From NCBI RefSeq assembly GCF_022524345.1, contig NZ_JAKWJU010000002.1, positions 2,790,001 through 2,854,000 on the forward strand: a stretch of DNA of 64,000 nucleotides, read 5' to 3'. Position 1 is the stretch's first letter. Each line of letters begins with the position of its first letter. The notes under the pieces were generated by a model. It worked only from the letters and a program-made list of their open reading frames with translations, searched no databases and had not been told where the DNA came from. This stretch comes from Streptomyces marispadix. GTDB lineage: Bacteria; Actinomycetota; Actinomycetes; Streptomycetales; Streptomycetaceae. Shown here one piece after another: positions 17,375 through 26,185 of this stretch. Position numbers and translations under genes: made by a program.

Positions 17375-17742
17375 TTGGTCCGGACGCACGCAGAGCCGGG
17401 ACGTGGCCCCGTAACCTCCGGCCGGGACGAGGCGGCGACAGACGCAAGCACGGGCGACGGACGCAAGCGCGGCAGGCGGGGGACGGCGTGCGAGTGAGCG
17501 CGGCGCACCGCGCCCGCCCAACTCGCGTACCGCACCCGGCAATTGAGGAACGCAGACCCCCGGCACGGCCCCCGGATGTGCCCATTCCGGATCCGTGGAG
17601 GAAGTGTTTCGAAAACACTCACGGTCCTTCACCAAATCCGGTTACTGGGAGTTGCACCACGGTCGCCCGAACGGCATAGTTCCCCGGACCAACGCCCCGA
17701 CTGCCCCTGCTGTCCCCCTCGTCAGCCTGCGTCGGCGGCTCC

Positions 17743-18696
17743 ATGTCCCCTGGAAGGTTCCGCTACTTGATCATGCATGTCTTGGGCTCGCGGGCCCGTC
17801 GGTCCGCGCTTTTGGGCGCCGCCACCGTGATGGTCGGCGGCGCGATGTTCACAGCTCCCGCCCACGCGGCACCCGTGGACGGCGACTCCCAGTCGACCGG
17901 CAAGGCGACCGCGACCGCGGCCCGCGCCGACCTCGACGTATCCGTGGCCGACGCCGCCAAGGTTCCGGTCCGGGCCTCCCTCAACGCCGTCCGGGCGCCG
18001 CAGGACGCCGAGAAGAAGCTGCTCACCGCCGAGGTGAACGGCGCCAACAAGGGACAGCCCATCCGGCTCGTCCAGGCCGATGTCGCCCGCTCCCGCGCCA
18101 AGGCCGGGACCGAGCGTTCCGTGGGCAATGTGAAGCTCGTCGGGCTCAAGGCCTTCGCGCCCGGCCTGCCGGGAACGCCGCTGGTGAGCGCGGACCTGCT
18201 GACCGCGAGCGCTTCCTGCGCGGCCGGTGAGAAGCCCGTCGCCAACGCGGATCTGGAGAACGTCACCGTTCTCGGAAAGCCCGTCAAGATCAACGGAGTC
18301 GGCAGCCAGCAGATCAAGCTGCCGGGCCTGGGCAGCGTCGATGTCGGTGTCGAGCAGGAGACCACGAAGACGGCCTCCGGCGCGGCCACCGCGCTGAAGC
18401 TGTCGTACGAGCTGAACCCGGCCAAGCTGAACGTCGTGAAGGCCGCCGGTGAGATCGTGCTCTCCGAGGCGACCTGCGAGACGCCGAAGGGCGACGGCGG
18501 CGACGGCGGCAACGGCGGCGGGGGCAACGAGCCCGGCCCGCAGACCGGCGGCGGCGACGGCGGCAGCGACGACGGTCTCGCCGAGACGGGCGGCAACTCC
18601 GCCACCCCGATCATCGCCGGCGTGGGCGCGCTCCTCGTGGCCGGTGGCGGCGCGATGTACCTGATCCGGCGCCGCAGCGCCCGCAGCAACGGCTGA
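17743..18696 (+). CDS. secreted LAETG surface protein (SCO1860-like)
   Basis: A 317-aa secreted protein. Signal peptide about residues 1-43 (ALLGAATVMVGGAMFTAPAHA). The exported domain contains two Cys. A Gly/Asp-rich spacer is followed by LAETGG near residue 284, a membrane helix (ATPIIAGVGALLVAGGGAMYL) and a basic RRRSARSNG tail. This is the LAXTG sorting signal used by Streptomyces class E sortases, so the protein should be linked to peptidoglycan. The start is uncertain: ATG 17743, TTG 17767 after GGAAGG, or ATG 17773 are all possible. A hairpin terminator follows. Confidence 0.85.
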   Translation: MSPGRFRYLIMHVLGSRARRSALLGAATVMVGGAMFTAPAHAAPVDGDSQSTGKATATAARADLDVSVADAAKVPVRASLNAVRAPQDAEKKLLTAEVNGANKGQPIRLVQADVARSRAKAGTERSVGNVKLVGLKAFAPGLPGTPLVSADLLTASASCAAGEKPVANADLENVTVLGKPVKINGVGSQQIKLPGLGSVDVGVEQETTKTASGAATALKLSYELNPAKLNVVKAAGEIVLSEATCETPKGDGGDGGNGGGGNEPGPQTGGGDGGSDDGLAETGGNSATPIIAGVGALLVAGGGAMYLIRRRSARSNG

Positions 18697-18734
18697 GGTC
18701 CCACGAGGACCGGTCCTCACCGCCCTGACGGTGA

Positions 18735-18780
18735 CGAAGCCCGCCGCACTTCCCCGACGACGGGGATGCGGCGGGCTTCG
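18735..18780 (+). terminator. hairpin terminator of the LAETG protein gene
   Basis: CGAAGCCCGCCGCA (18735-18748) and TGCGGCGGGCTTCG (18767-18780) are perfect 14-bp arms. The loop contains an inner TCCCC/GGGGA stem. Confidence 0.9.
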
Positions 18781-18944
18781 CCGTGTCCGGCCCGGCGGAC
18801 CCCTGCTCCGGTCGCCGCCGCTGCCTTGGAGCCTTCGAGGCGTGAGGGCGGCAAGGGCCGCGCATGCGCAGCGGCATACACGAGGGCCGCAGGGGTCGTC
18901 GGGTTTCCCCGGGACGGACGGGCCGACCGTGGCAGGCTGTACGT

Positions 18945-19706
18945 ATGTGCGGCAGATATGCGTCGACCCGCAGCCCGGAGGACCTCGCCGAGCTCTTCGA
19001 CGTCGACCACTGGGAGCAGGAACAGGCACCGGCGCCCAACTACAACGTCGCCCCGACCGACGACGTTTGGGCCGTCCTGGAGGCGGTCGACCGGGAGACG
19101 GGAGTCGTCGAGCGCCAACTGCGCCCGCTGCGCTGGGGGTTGGTGCCGTTCTTCGCCAAGAGCCCGAAGACCGGCGCGAAGATGATCAACGCCCGGATGG
19201 AGACCGCACACGAAAAGCCCGCCTACCGCCGTGCGTTCGCAAAGCGCCGCTGTCTGCTCCCGGCCGACGGCTTCTACGAGTGGCAGACCGTACCGGCGAG
19301 CGGCAGCCGGAAGGCGTACAAGCAGCCGTACTTCATCAGCCCCGAGAACGGCGAGGTCATGGCGCTGGCCGGTCTCTACGAGATCTGGCGGGACCCGGAA
19401 CGCGACAAGGACGACCCGGAGGCATGGTGGAGGACCTGCACCATCCTCACCACCGAGGCCACGGACGCCGCGGGCAGGATCCACCCCCGCATGCCCCTGG
19501 CCATCGCCCCCGCCGACCAGTCGTCCTGGCTGGACCCGGCACACGAGGACCCGGACGAGCTACGCGAGCTGCTGACGTCCCCCGCGGGCGGCCACCTCGA
19601 CGCGCGCCCGGTCTCCACCGCGGTGAACAACGTACGCAACAACGGTCCTCATCTGCTGAAGCCCACGGAACCTCCCGAGGAAGCGCCCCCCGGGCCGACC
19701 GGGTGA
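18945..19706 (+). CDS. SRAP family protein (YedK/HMCES-like abasic-site shield)
   Basis: A 253-aa SOS-response-associated peptidase-like protein that crosslinks through Cys2 to abasic sites in single-stranded DNA. It begins MCGRYAS with the essential Cys2 after Met removal. Other key residues: NYNVAPT (Asn), WGLVPFFA, INARMET, DGFYEW (Glu) and HPRMPL (catalytic His). The start is fixed by Cys2. No SOS box is seen upstream. It stands alone after the preceding terminator. Confidence 0.93.
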   Translation: MCGRYASTRSPEDLAELFDVDHWEQEQAPAPNYNVAPTDDVWAVLEAVDRETGVVERQLRPLRWGLVPFFAKSPKTGAKMINARMETAHEKPAYRRAFAKRRCLLPADGFYEWQTVPASGSRKAYKQPYFISPENGEVMALAGLYEIWRDPERDKDDPEAWWRTCTILTTEATDAAGRIHPRMPLAIAPADQSSWLDPAHEDPDELRELLTSPAGGHLDARPVSTAVNNVRNNGPHLLKPTEPPEEAPPGPTG

Positions 19707-19889
19707 CTTCCCGGCGGCCGTCCTGATGGTGGCCTTCCCGATCGGCGGCCTGGCCGATCGGCCCCAAGTCCCGTGCGTAGGCCGGTAGTCGGGGCACTCC
19801 CACGTGTACGGATGCGAGCCCGGCTGGGGCTTCGGGTACGGGCCCGGCTACGGGCACGGGTACGAACCGGCGGGCCCCGGCGTACCGGT

Positions 19890-20753
19890 TCAGACGGCGC
19901 CGCCCCGGCGCGCGACGACGGCCACCGTCGCGTAACGCATCGTGAAACCGCCGCCCACCGCGTCGACCGCGGCGCCGACGCCCTCCAGGATTCCCGCCAG
20001 CCGGGCGGCAGGGAGCCTGGTGAAGAGCCCGAAGGTCGGCATCTGATCCAGCCAGGTGTCCCGCGTGTACGACCGTTCCCAGTCGAACCGCCACTGCTCC
20101 GCCGCCCCGAACCCGCCCGTCCCGCCGATGCCTTCCACGGCCTTGGCGATCAGCGGCGAGTAGGAGTCCAGGTCCTGGCTCATCGTGGACGCGAGGTCCA
20201 CGGGCGAGTCCGGCATCACCCGGCGGCAGGCCGCCGCGAAGGACTCCGCCAGCGCGGGCGGAAGCCGGAAGACGTTCCAGAACAGCGCCAGCAGGCCGTC
20301 CGGCCGCAGCACTCGGCACGCCTGCGCCGCTCCCGCCACCGGGTCGATCCAGTGCCATGCCTGCCCGGAGACGACGGCGTCGAATTGCCGTCCGGCGCGG
20401 TCCCATGTCTCGAACGCCGCCAGCTCGGTCTCCACCCCGGAGCGCCGCGCGGTGACGGCCATCCGCTCGTCGGGTTCCACGCCGAGCACCCGGCAGCCCG
20501 CCGCCTGGAACTGGCGTGCCGCAATCCCCGTACCGCACCCGGCGTCGAGCACTTCAGGACCGGGGCAGGCCGCGACGATCCGCTCGACCAGGGCCTCGGG
20601 GTAGCGGGGGCGTACACGGTCGTAGCGTTCGGCGTCGGTGCCGAAGGACTCGGCGGTCAGCCGGTGCCGATGGGGCTCGTTGCCGGACGGCGGCGAGGGT
20701 TCGGGGGCGGACGCGGATGAGGGAGCGGGTTCGGGTGCGGGTACGGTGGGCAT
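19890..20753 (-). CDS. class I SAM-dependent methyltransferase
   Basis: A 287-aa methyltransferase with a 30-residue Pro/Ala/Ser N-terminus. SAM motif I is VLDAGCGTGIAARQF, motif II VLGVEPDERM, followed by GQAWHWIDP and the post-motif VLRPDGLLALFWNVF. This is the methyltransferase_11 type that acts on small molecules. The ATG at 20753 lies inside the first of two palindromic operators and diverges from a TetR gene, so it is the probable main target of that repressor. The substrate is unknown. Confidence 0.85.
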   Translation of the reverse strand: MPTVPAPEPAPSSASAPEPSPPSGNEPHRHRLTAESFGTDAERYDRVRPRYPEALVERIVAACPGPEVLDAGCGTGIAARQFQAAGCRVLGVEPDERMAVTARRSGVETELAAFETWDRAGRQFDAVVSGQAWHWIDPVAGAAQACRVLRPDGLLALFWNVFRLPPALAESFAAACRRVMPDSPVDLASTMSQDLDSYSPLIAKAVEGIGGTGGFGAAEQWRFDWERSYTRDTWLDQMPTFGLFTRLPAARLAGILEGVGAAVDAVGGGFTMRYATVAVVARRGGAV

Positions 20754-20782
20754 GCGCCCACTATGGGTGGGCACACGCCCAC
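20746..20782. promoter_or_regulatory. twin palindromic operators for the TetR regulator
   Basis: GTGGGC-ATGC-GCCCAC (20746-20761) and GTGGGC-ACAC-GCCCAC (20767-20782) are two copies of the same 6+4+6 palindrome, centres 21 bp apart (two helical turns). The first covers the methyltransferase start codon; both lie 85-121 nt before the TetR gene. This is a typical layout for a TetR dimer pair on a divergent promoter. Confidence 0.8.
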
Positions 20783-20866
20783 TCGTCAACGTCCGGTCGC
20801 CGTGACCCGCCACAGCAGGGGCCGGGCTCCGTAGCAGCGAGGTCGAAGAGGAAGAAGAGGTACGAG

Positions 20867-21445
20867 GTGCCGACAGGTGTGGCCATCCGCGACGTACGCG
20901 AGCAGTTGCGCGCCGCCGCCGAACGCATCCTGCTCCGCGACGGGCCGAACGCGCTGACCAGCCGCGCCGTCACCACCGAGGCGGGCTGCGCCAAGGGCGT
21001 GCTGCACCGGCACTTCACCGACTTCGACGACTTCCTCGCCGAACTCGTCGAGGACCGCATCGCCCGACTCGACGACCGGTCCGACGCGCTGCACGACTCC
21101 GCCGGCACCGGCACCGTCACCGGCAATCTCACCGCGGCACTGACCGAGCTCTTCGAGTCGGTCGCCGTCGCGATCGTCGCGCTCATCACCTCAAGGGACG
21201 GGCTACGAACCAGACTTCGCCGTACCACACCGACCGGCGTGCCGCTGCTCACGGAGGCCGCGGCCATGCTCGCCTCGTATCTCACCGCCGAACGCGACCT
21301 CGGCCGCCTCCCGCCGGACGCCGACCCCGGCACGCTCGCACCCACCCTGATCGGCGCCGTGCATCTGCTCTTCGCCGACCGGGAAGACCCGCCGCCCACC
21401 GAGAAGGCCGTGGAGGACGTCGTGTCGACGGTCGTCAGGACGTGA
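20867..21445 (+). CDS. TetR-family transcriptional regulator
   Basis: A 192-aa repressor. The N-terminal HTH is LTSRAVTTEAGCAKGVLHRHFTDFDDFLAELVEDR (described by its TetR pattern, residues about 27-61). The C-terminal domain is all-helical and would bind a ligand. GTG 20867 has GAAGAGG 6 nt upstream. It probably represses itself and the divergent methyltransferase through the palindromes at 20746-20782. Confidence 0.88.
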   Translation: MPTGVAIRDVREQLRAAAERILLRDGPNALTSRAVTTEAGCAKGVLHRHFTDFDDFLAELVEDRIARLDDRSDALHDSAGTGTVTGNLTAALTELFESVAVAIVALITSRDGLRTRLRRTTPTGVPLLTEAAAMLASYLTAERDLGRLPPDADPGTLAPTLIGAVHLLFADREDPPPTEKAVEDVVSTVVRT

Positions 21446-21508
21446 GGCGACGGGTCAGCAGCGTCAACAGCCGTACGTGGCAAGGGAGATGGCCGCTCCG
21501 GTGGACCC

Positions 21509-22189
21509 CTAGTAGTCGAGCCCCGGGTACCACTCGCCCCGCCCCCGCGGAGTCAGGTCGAGCAGGTGCCACACCGGGCTGAACAGGTCGATGCCCCGCT
21601 CGCCGATGTCTTCAGCCATACGGGGGTGGACAGAGTAGAAGTGGCTTACTGCACCGGCCTCGTCGCGGGTGAAGACCGACAGCGTCGAGTCCTGGCCCCC
21701 CTCGGCGTCCTCGCTGCCCAGGTCGTACTTGAAGGTGCCGGAACCGGCGCTCAGCAGCCGCAGATTCCTCCACCCGCGATTGCGGGCGTGGGCGCGCAGC
21801 TCGGGCAGCCCGGCCGCGGCGACGACCGCGAAGTCGGCGTTCCGCGTGACGTGGCGGACCACTCCGTTGAGGCCGTCGAGCCACATCGTGCACATGGGGC
21901 ACGGCTCGGTCTGCCGCTTGCCGTACATCAGGTGGTAGACGATCAGGTCCCGTCCGGGCCGGGTGAACAGCTCGCTGAGCCGCACCTGGCGCACGGGCTC
22001 GTCACCGGCGTCCAGGCCGGACGGGCCCTCCTCGAAGACGTAGTCCTCTACGACGGGTCCCGGCGGCAGCTCCCGGCGCATGGCGGCGACGCGTTCCCGC
22101 TGCCGCATCAGCTCGATCTCGGCTTGCCGCAACTCCTCGCGGGCGCTGACGTATTCGGCCGACTCCGTGGCGAGATTGGTCTGGCGCAT
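21509..22189 (-). CDS. DUF899 thioredoxin-like protein
   Basis: A 226-aa DUF899 protein. After a coiled N-terminal helix (YVSAREELRQAEIELMRQRERV) comes a thioredoxin-like fold with DLIVYHLMYGKRQTEPCPMCTMWLDGLNG, where CPMC is the redox motif. Later blocks FTRDEAGAVSHFYSVHPR and the C-terminal WHLLDLTPRGRG fit. A cytoplasmic redox role is likely; the substrate is unknown. No partner genes lie beside it. Confidence 0.85.
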   Translation of the reverse strand: MRQTNLATESAEYVSAREELRQAEIELMRQRERVAAMRRELPPGPVVEDYVFEEGPSGLDAGDEPVRQVRLSELFTRPGRDLIVYHLMYGKRQTEPCPMCTMWLDGLNGVVRHVTRNADFAVVAAAGLPELRAHARNRGWRNLRLLSAGSGTFKYDLGSEDAEGGQDSTLSVFTRDEAGAVSHFYSVHPRMAEDIGERGIDLFSPVWHLLDLTPRGRGEWYPGLDY

Positions 22190-22407
22190 GGCTACCCCGC
22201 TGCCCCGACTCGATGTGCCCGTGGCCGCTCGGCTCCGGGCCTGGCCCGGCCACCGTAAGCGGTGAACCCCCCGGTCAGGGCGCCTTGCGGGGCGTGCGGG
22301 TCGCCGTGTCCTGCGGGGCGGCCGTCCGTGTCGCTGCGTGCCCGTCGTCCGGTGTGTGCGGGCGTCGGCGTCTCAGTGGTTCAGCCTTCCCCGCGGTCTG
22401 GGTCCGG

Positions 22408-24492
22408 TCAGCCGTTCCAGGCGTCCTCGTCCGCGAGCTTCCGGGCCTCCGCACCCGTGAGCGCTCTGGGGTACGCGCGCACCCCGGCGACGGTCCCCTC
22501 GAGTCCGCGGATGAACCCTTCGCCCAACTGGGCCCGGCCGACGGCGAATTCGCCCTCCGTGCTGCTGTCGCCGTCACGGCCGACGGAGTCCTCCAGCTCG
22601 CCGTCGACGTACAGGCGAATCCGTTCGTCGGACGCGTCCCACACCCCGGTCAGCGAGGTCCAGCGGCCGGCACGCGGTGCGGAGTCGGACTCCGCCTCGT
22701 CGGCGGGCGAGGTCCGGGAGTCCGCCTGGTGCATGCGCATCTCCCAGCGGTTCTCCACCGCGTCGTACTGGAGCTGGAAGGAGCTGATCTCGGTCCCGTC
22801 CTGGCTGGCGACGGTCTGGTACTCGTCCGTGTTGCTCAGCTTCACGCGAGCCGACACCGAGAAGCTGCGGTCGGTGTCGAGGACGGGCCCCCGCGATGTC
22901 ACCGACTGCTGCCCGAAGAAGGCCAGTCCGCCGTCCGCCAGCGGCTTCGGCAGCGGATCGCCCTTCGGCGTCCCGTTCTTGCCGTTGCCCGAACTGTCCG
23001 CCGCCACCGGCCCGTCGGCGTCCTTGTCGTCTCCGAAGAGCCACTCGAGGGCCGCGCCCTTCACGGCGGGCGAGGGGGTCGGGGAGGGGCGCCGGTCCCG
23101 GCCCTCGTCGCCCGGCGGGGCGAAGTCGCCGCCGCCCGACCTCGACGGGGACGGGGACGGTGAGTTCGAGGCGGACTTCGACGGCCCGGGGTCGCGGGGC
23201 TGGGAGGTGGACGGTGTCTCCTTCGACGGCACCACGCCTGCGAGTTCGGAGAGTTTCGTGCCGACACCCTGCGCGTAGGCGAACGCCACCGCCGCGGAGC
23301 ACACGCCCACGGCCGCCGCGACCTGGGTGACCCGGCGGCCACGCATACGGTCCCGGCCGCGTATCCGGTCCCGGCCGCCCGTGCGCTCCCGGCCGCGAGC
23401 CCTGGCGGGCGGAGCGAGGGGCGGTGCCGTCGGCGGAGGTCCCACCGGCGGCACAGGTCCGGCCTCCGGTGAAGGACCGGCCGTCGGCGAAAGTCCGGCC
23501 GTCGGCGAAGGACCGGCCGGTGCCGCGGACGACGCGGACGTGGCCGCCGCGGCTCCGCGGCGGTGGCGTTCCCGCCCGCCTCCGCGCCTGCCTCCGCGCC
23601 CGCCCTCACGCCCGCTCTCACGCCCGCTCTCACGCCCGCCCTCGCGTCCGATCACCGGGATCTCGATGGTCGTCGACGCCCACTCTCCGCGCCGTGACTC
23701 GGCGTACTGCGGCCCTCCCCAGGGCAGCAGCGCCTGTACGAGGAGGCCGCCGAAGTCGGAGTGCATACGCTCCAGATCGGCGACCGCGCGTGCGCAGTAG
23801 CCGCACTTTGCCAGGTGCTCGACCACGTCGCCCGTGTTGCCGCCGCGGCCGTCGGCGTAGGCCATGACCACGCGGTGGAAGCGGCGGCAGTCGTCCGCCA
23901 TCCCGTACTGGTGGATCTGCTCGTAGGCGTAGTAGAAGTCCCGGTGCGCACGCCTGATCAGTACGGAGACCTCCTGGGACTCCGACGAGCCGGAGCCCAG
24001 CAGTGGGGCGATGGCGTCACTGTCGGCACGCTCCACGAGGTGGTGCCACAGCACCGTCTGAAGGTTGGGCGGCAGCGAGTTGAAGGCGCGGGCGGTGACG
24101 GAGCCCTGGTGCAGGAAGGCGGCACCGCCCTGTCCGTCGGGTTCCTCGTAGGACGTCTGCGGCTGCGGTCGCGCGGCCAGCCATACCGCCAAGTCGGCCT
24201 CGAGAACGGCACGATGGCCGGTCTCCGCGACTCCGGCCGCGGCCCACAGCACCAGCGCCAGGGCCTGCGGACGCACCGCGCCCGCGGTGATCCCGCCCTC
24301 GGCCGCCGCCGACTGCCATGCGCGCCGCGCCAGTTCTTCCACGGCGGAAACGTCGTTCAGACAAATGGCCGCAAACGCCCGAACGGCGTCGAAATGCCGC
24401 CGTTCCAGCTCCGCCAGCGCGGCCCCGGCCGACTCCCCGCCGCCGCGGACGAGTTCGACGAGCCCAGCGTCAGAGACACACTCGGTTTCCAT
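22408..24492 (-). CDS. sigma-like / zinc-finger anti-sigma / transmembrane / LamG multidomain protein
   Basis: A 694-aa protein. Residues 1-70 resemble ECF sigma region 2 (LVELVRGGGESAGAALAELERRHFDAVRAF), and about 150-180 resembles region 4 (FNSLPPNLQTVLWHH), but both look degenerate. Residues about 238-252 carry a ZAS anti-sigma zinc motif, HLAKCGYCARAV (HxxxCxxC). Then come Arg/Gly/Glu repeats, Pro-rich repeats (SPTAGPSPEAG), a membrane helix (VTQVAAAVGVCSAAVAFAYAQG) and an extracellular C-terminal LamG/concanavalin fold (FSVSARVKL, RIRLYVDGELEDSV). It looks like a surface-sensing regulator. ATG 24492 is chosen over an upstream start because the sigma-like part begins there. Confidence 0.8.
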   Translation of the reverse strand: METECVSDAGLVELVRGGGESAGAALAELERRHFDAVRAFAAICLNDVSAVEELARRAWQSAAAEGGITAGAVRPQALALVLWAAAGVAETGHRAVLEADLAVWLAARPQPQTSYEEPDGQGGAAFLHQGSVTARAFNSLPPNLQTVLWHHLVERADSDAIAPLLGSGSSESQEVSVLIRRAHRDFYYAYEQIHQYGMADDCRRFHRVVMAYADGRGGNTGDVVEHLAKCGYCARAVADLERMHSDFGGLLVQALLPWGGPQYAESRRGEWASTTIEIPVIGREGGRESGRESGREGGRGGRRGGGRERHRRGAAAATSASSAAPAGPSPTAGLSPTAGPSPEAGPVPPVGPPPTAPPLAPPARARGRERTGGRDRIRGRDRMRGRRVTQVAAAVGVCSAAVAFAYAQGVGTKLSELAGVVPSKETPSTSQPRDPGPSKSASNSPSPSPSRSGGGDFAPPGDEGRDRRPSPTPSPAVKGAALEWLFGDDKDADGPVAADSSGNGKNGTPKGDPLPKPLADGGLAFFGQQSVTSRGPVLDTDRSFSVSARVKLSNTDEYQTVASQDGTEISSFQLQYDAVENRWEMRMHQADSRTSPADEAESDSAPRAGRWTSLTGVWDASDERIRLYVDGELEDSVGRDGDSSTEGEFAVGRAQLGEGFIRGLEGTVAGVRAYPRALTGAEARKLADEDAWNG

Positions 24493-24973
24493 GCCTTCGA
24501 ATTCCCGTCGGCCAAGGCGCCCCTCACCGGCGGAAGCGCGTGGCCTCACGCAGACGGCTGGGTGACGCTCAGGTCCACTGTGACCAGCCCGGCGAACTGC
24601 CCTGCCGGGCCGGCGGACCGCATCGTCCGCACGCTGCCCTCACCACGCTACCGCCGGCCTGCGCCGACGGCCCGTCCCCGCCGAAGATTTGGCACAGATC
24701 GACAAGTCCCCTTGGCCCGAAGGGGCGTTGCGCGTGACATTCACGGACACCCCGGCTGTTCTGCGCCAGCACACCTACGCGGCAGATGGAGGTCTTGTCC
24801 GGGGAAGTGGCGTTATCGACACGCATTCATGCGGCGCGCAGAACCGGTCGTCCCGTAAGCGCCGGTGACGCTGATCCACACTACGGACCCCCCGCACCCG
24901 CCGCCCGCGCACCCGCACTCCCGCGTCCGGATTCCGCCAGCGGACCGGGCGCGGGCGGCCGACGCTGGAGCGC
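24493..24973. other. gene-free divergent region
   Basis: 480 nt between the sigma-like gene (leftward) and the DUF1203 gene (rightward). I see no convincing gene, RNA or strong palindrome. It must hold promoters for both sides. Confidence 0.5.
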
Positions 24974-25492
24974 ATGACGGCATACACACCGCTTCCCATC
25001 CCTCCCACCACGCTCAAGGAACTCCGCGACACCGACGACTCCGGGCGGCCCTTCCGGCCGTACACGGCACGTGCGGACGGCGTCCCCCTCAACTGCGTGG
25101 GCAGTCCGCTGCGTTGCTGCCTGCGGGCTATCGAGCCGGGCGAACGGGTCGCGCTCGTCTCCTACGCGCCGCTGCGCCGCTGGGCGGCGGCGACCGGGGC
25201 GGACCCGGGTGCGTACGACGAGTCGGGGCCTGTGTTCATCCATGCCGCGGAGTGCGGGGGCCCGCAGGACCCTGGCGGCTACCCCTTCGCCCGTCCGGGC
25301 GCGCTGCGCACCGTCCGCCGCTACGACGCCGACGGCCGTATCGCCGGAGGCCGCCTCGTCGAGATCCCCGAGGACGTGGAGGCGGGGTTCGACCAGGCGT
25401 TCAGGGAAGCCTTCAGCCGTCCGGAGGTAGCACTCGTACATGTGCGGGCAGTCGAATACGGCTGCTTCCAATTCGAGGTACGACGGCCGTAG
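24974..25492 (+). CDS. DUF1203 family protein
   Basis: A 172-aa protein with the DUF1203 pattern: PLRCCLRAIEPGERVALVSYAPLRRW, GPVFIHAAECGG, GYPFARPGALRTVRRYDADGRIAGG and VHVRAVEYGCFQFEV. The paired Cys and the HAAEC segment suggest metal or small-molecule binding. Function is unknown. It converges with the two-component regulator. Confidence 0.85.
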   Translation: MTAYTPLPIPPTTLKELRDTDDSGRPFRPYTARADGVPLNCVGSPLRCCLRAIEPGERVALVSYAPLRRWAAATGADPGAYDESGPVFIHAAECGGPQDPGGYPFARPGALRTVRRYDADGRIAGGRLVEIPEDVEAGFDQAFREAFSRPEVALVHVRAVEYGCFQFEVRRP

Positions 25493-25535
25493 TTCAGCCC
25501 TGCGGCGGCCGGAGGGGCGACATGTGGAAGCAGGG

Positions 25536-26185
25536 TCAGTCGGTGAGCCCGGCGTCTCGTGCCAGCAGGGCGGCCTGGACGCGGTTGGAGACTTCGAGCG
25601 TGGTCAGTATCCGGCTGACGTGTGCCTTGACGGTGCTCTCACGCATGCCGAGCCTGGCGGCGATGTCGGCGTTGGTGTCGCCCCTGCTGAGCAGGGCCAG
25701 CACCTCGTGTTCGCGGGGCGTGAGCTGTTCGAGCCGGGTACGGGCGGCAGCCGCACGGAGCGGGCTGGTCGCGTGGTAGCGGTCGATGAGGCGGCGGGCC
25801 GCGACGGGATGGAGCATGGCCGATCCGGCGGCGACGAGATGCACCGCCCGCAGGATCTCCTTCGGTTCCACGTCCTTGAGCAGGAAGCCGTCGGCCCCGG
25901 CGGCAAGGGAGTTGTAGACGTACTCGTCGACGTCGAAGGTGGTCAGCGTGATCACCTTCGGGGGTGGGGCAGTGCGCGCAGCCGGCGGGTGGCGGCGATG
26001 CCGTCCAGGCGCGGCATGCGGACGTCGACCAGCGCCACGTCGACGCGGTGTGCCCTCGCCAGTTCGACGGCTTGCAGCCCGTCGGACGCCTGGCCGGCGA
26101 CCTCGATGCCGTCGTCGCCGTCGAGGAGGTCGGTCAGCCCCAGGCGGACGAGGGCGTCGTCGTCGACGATCATGGCGCGGATCAT
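25536..26185 (-). pseudogene. frameshifted NarL/LuxR-type response regulator
   Basis: The first part from ATG 26185 is a receiver domain with acidic pocket D8-D9 and phosphoacceptor D54 in VALVDVRMPR, then runs to a stop just after RRLRALPHPRR. The rest of the receiver (KVITLTTFDVDEYVYNSLAAG) and the LuxR HTH (LTPREHEVLALLSRGDTNADIA) continue in the next frame to 25536. Adding one C to the run of five at 25960-25964 (G on the + strand) restores LPHPPKVITL. Either a real mutation or a sequencing error in a homopolymer. It is coupled by ATGA to the upstream kinase. Confidence 0.85.
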
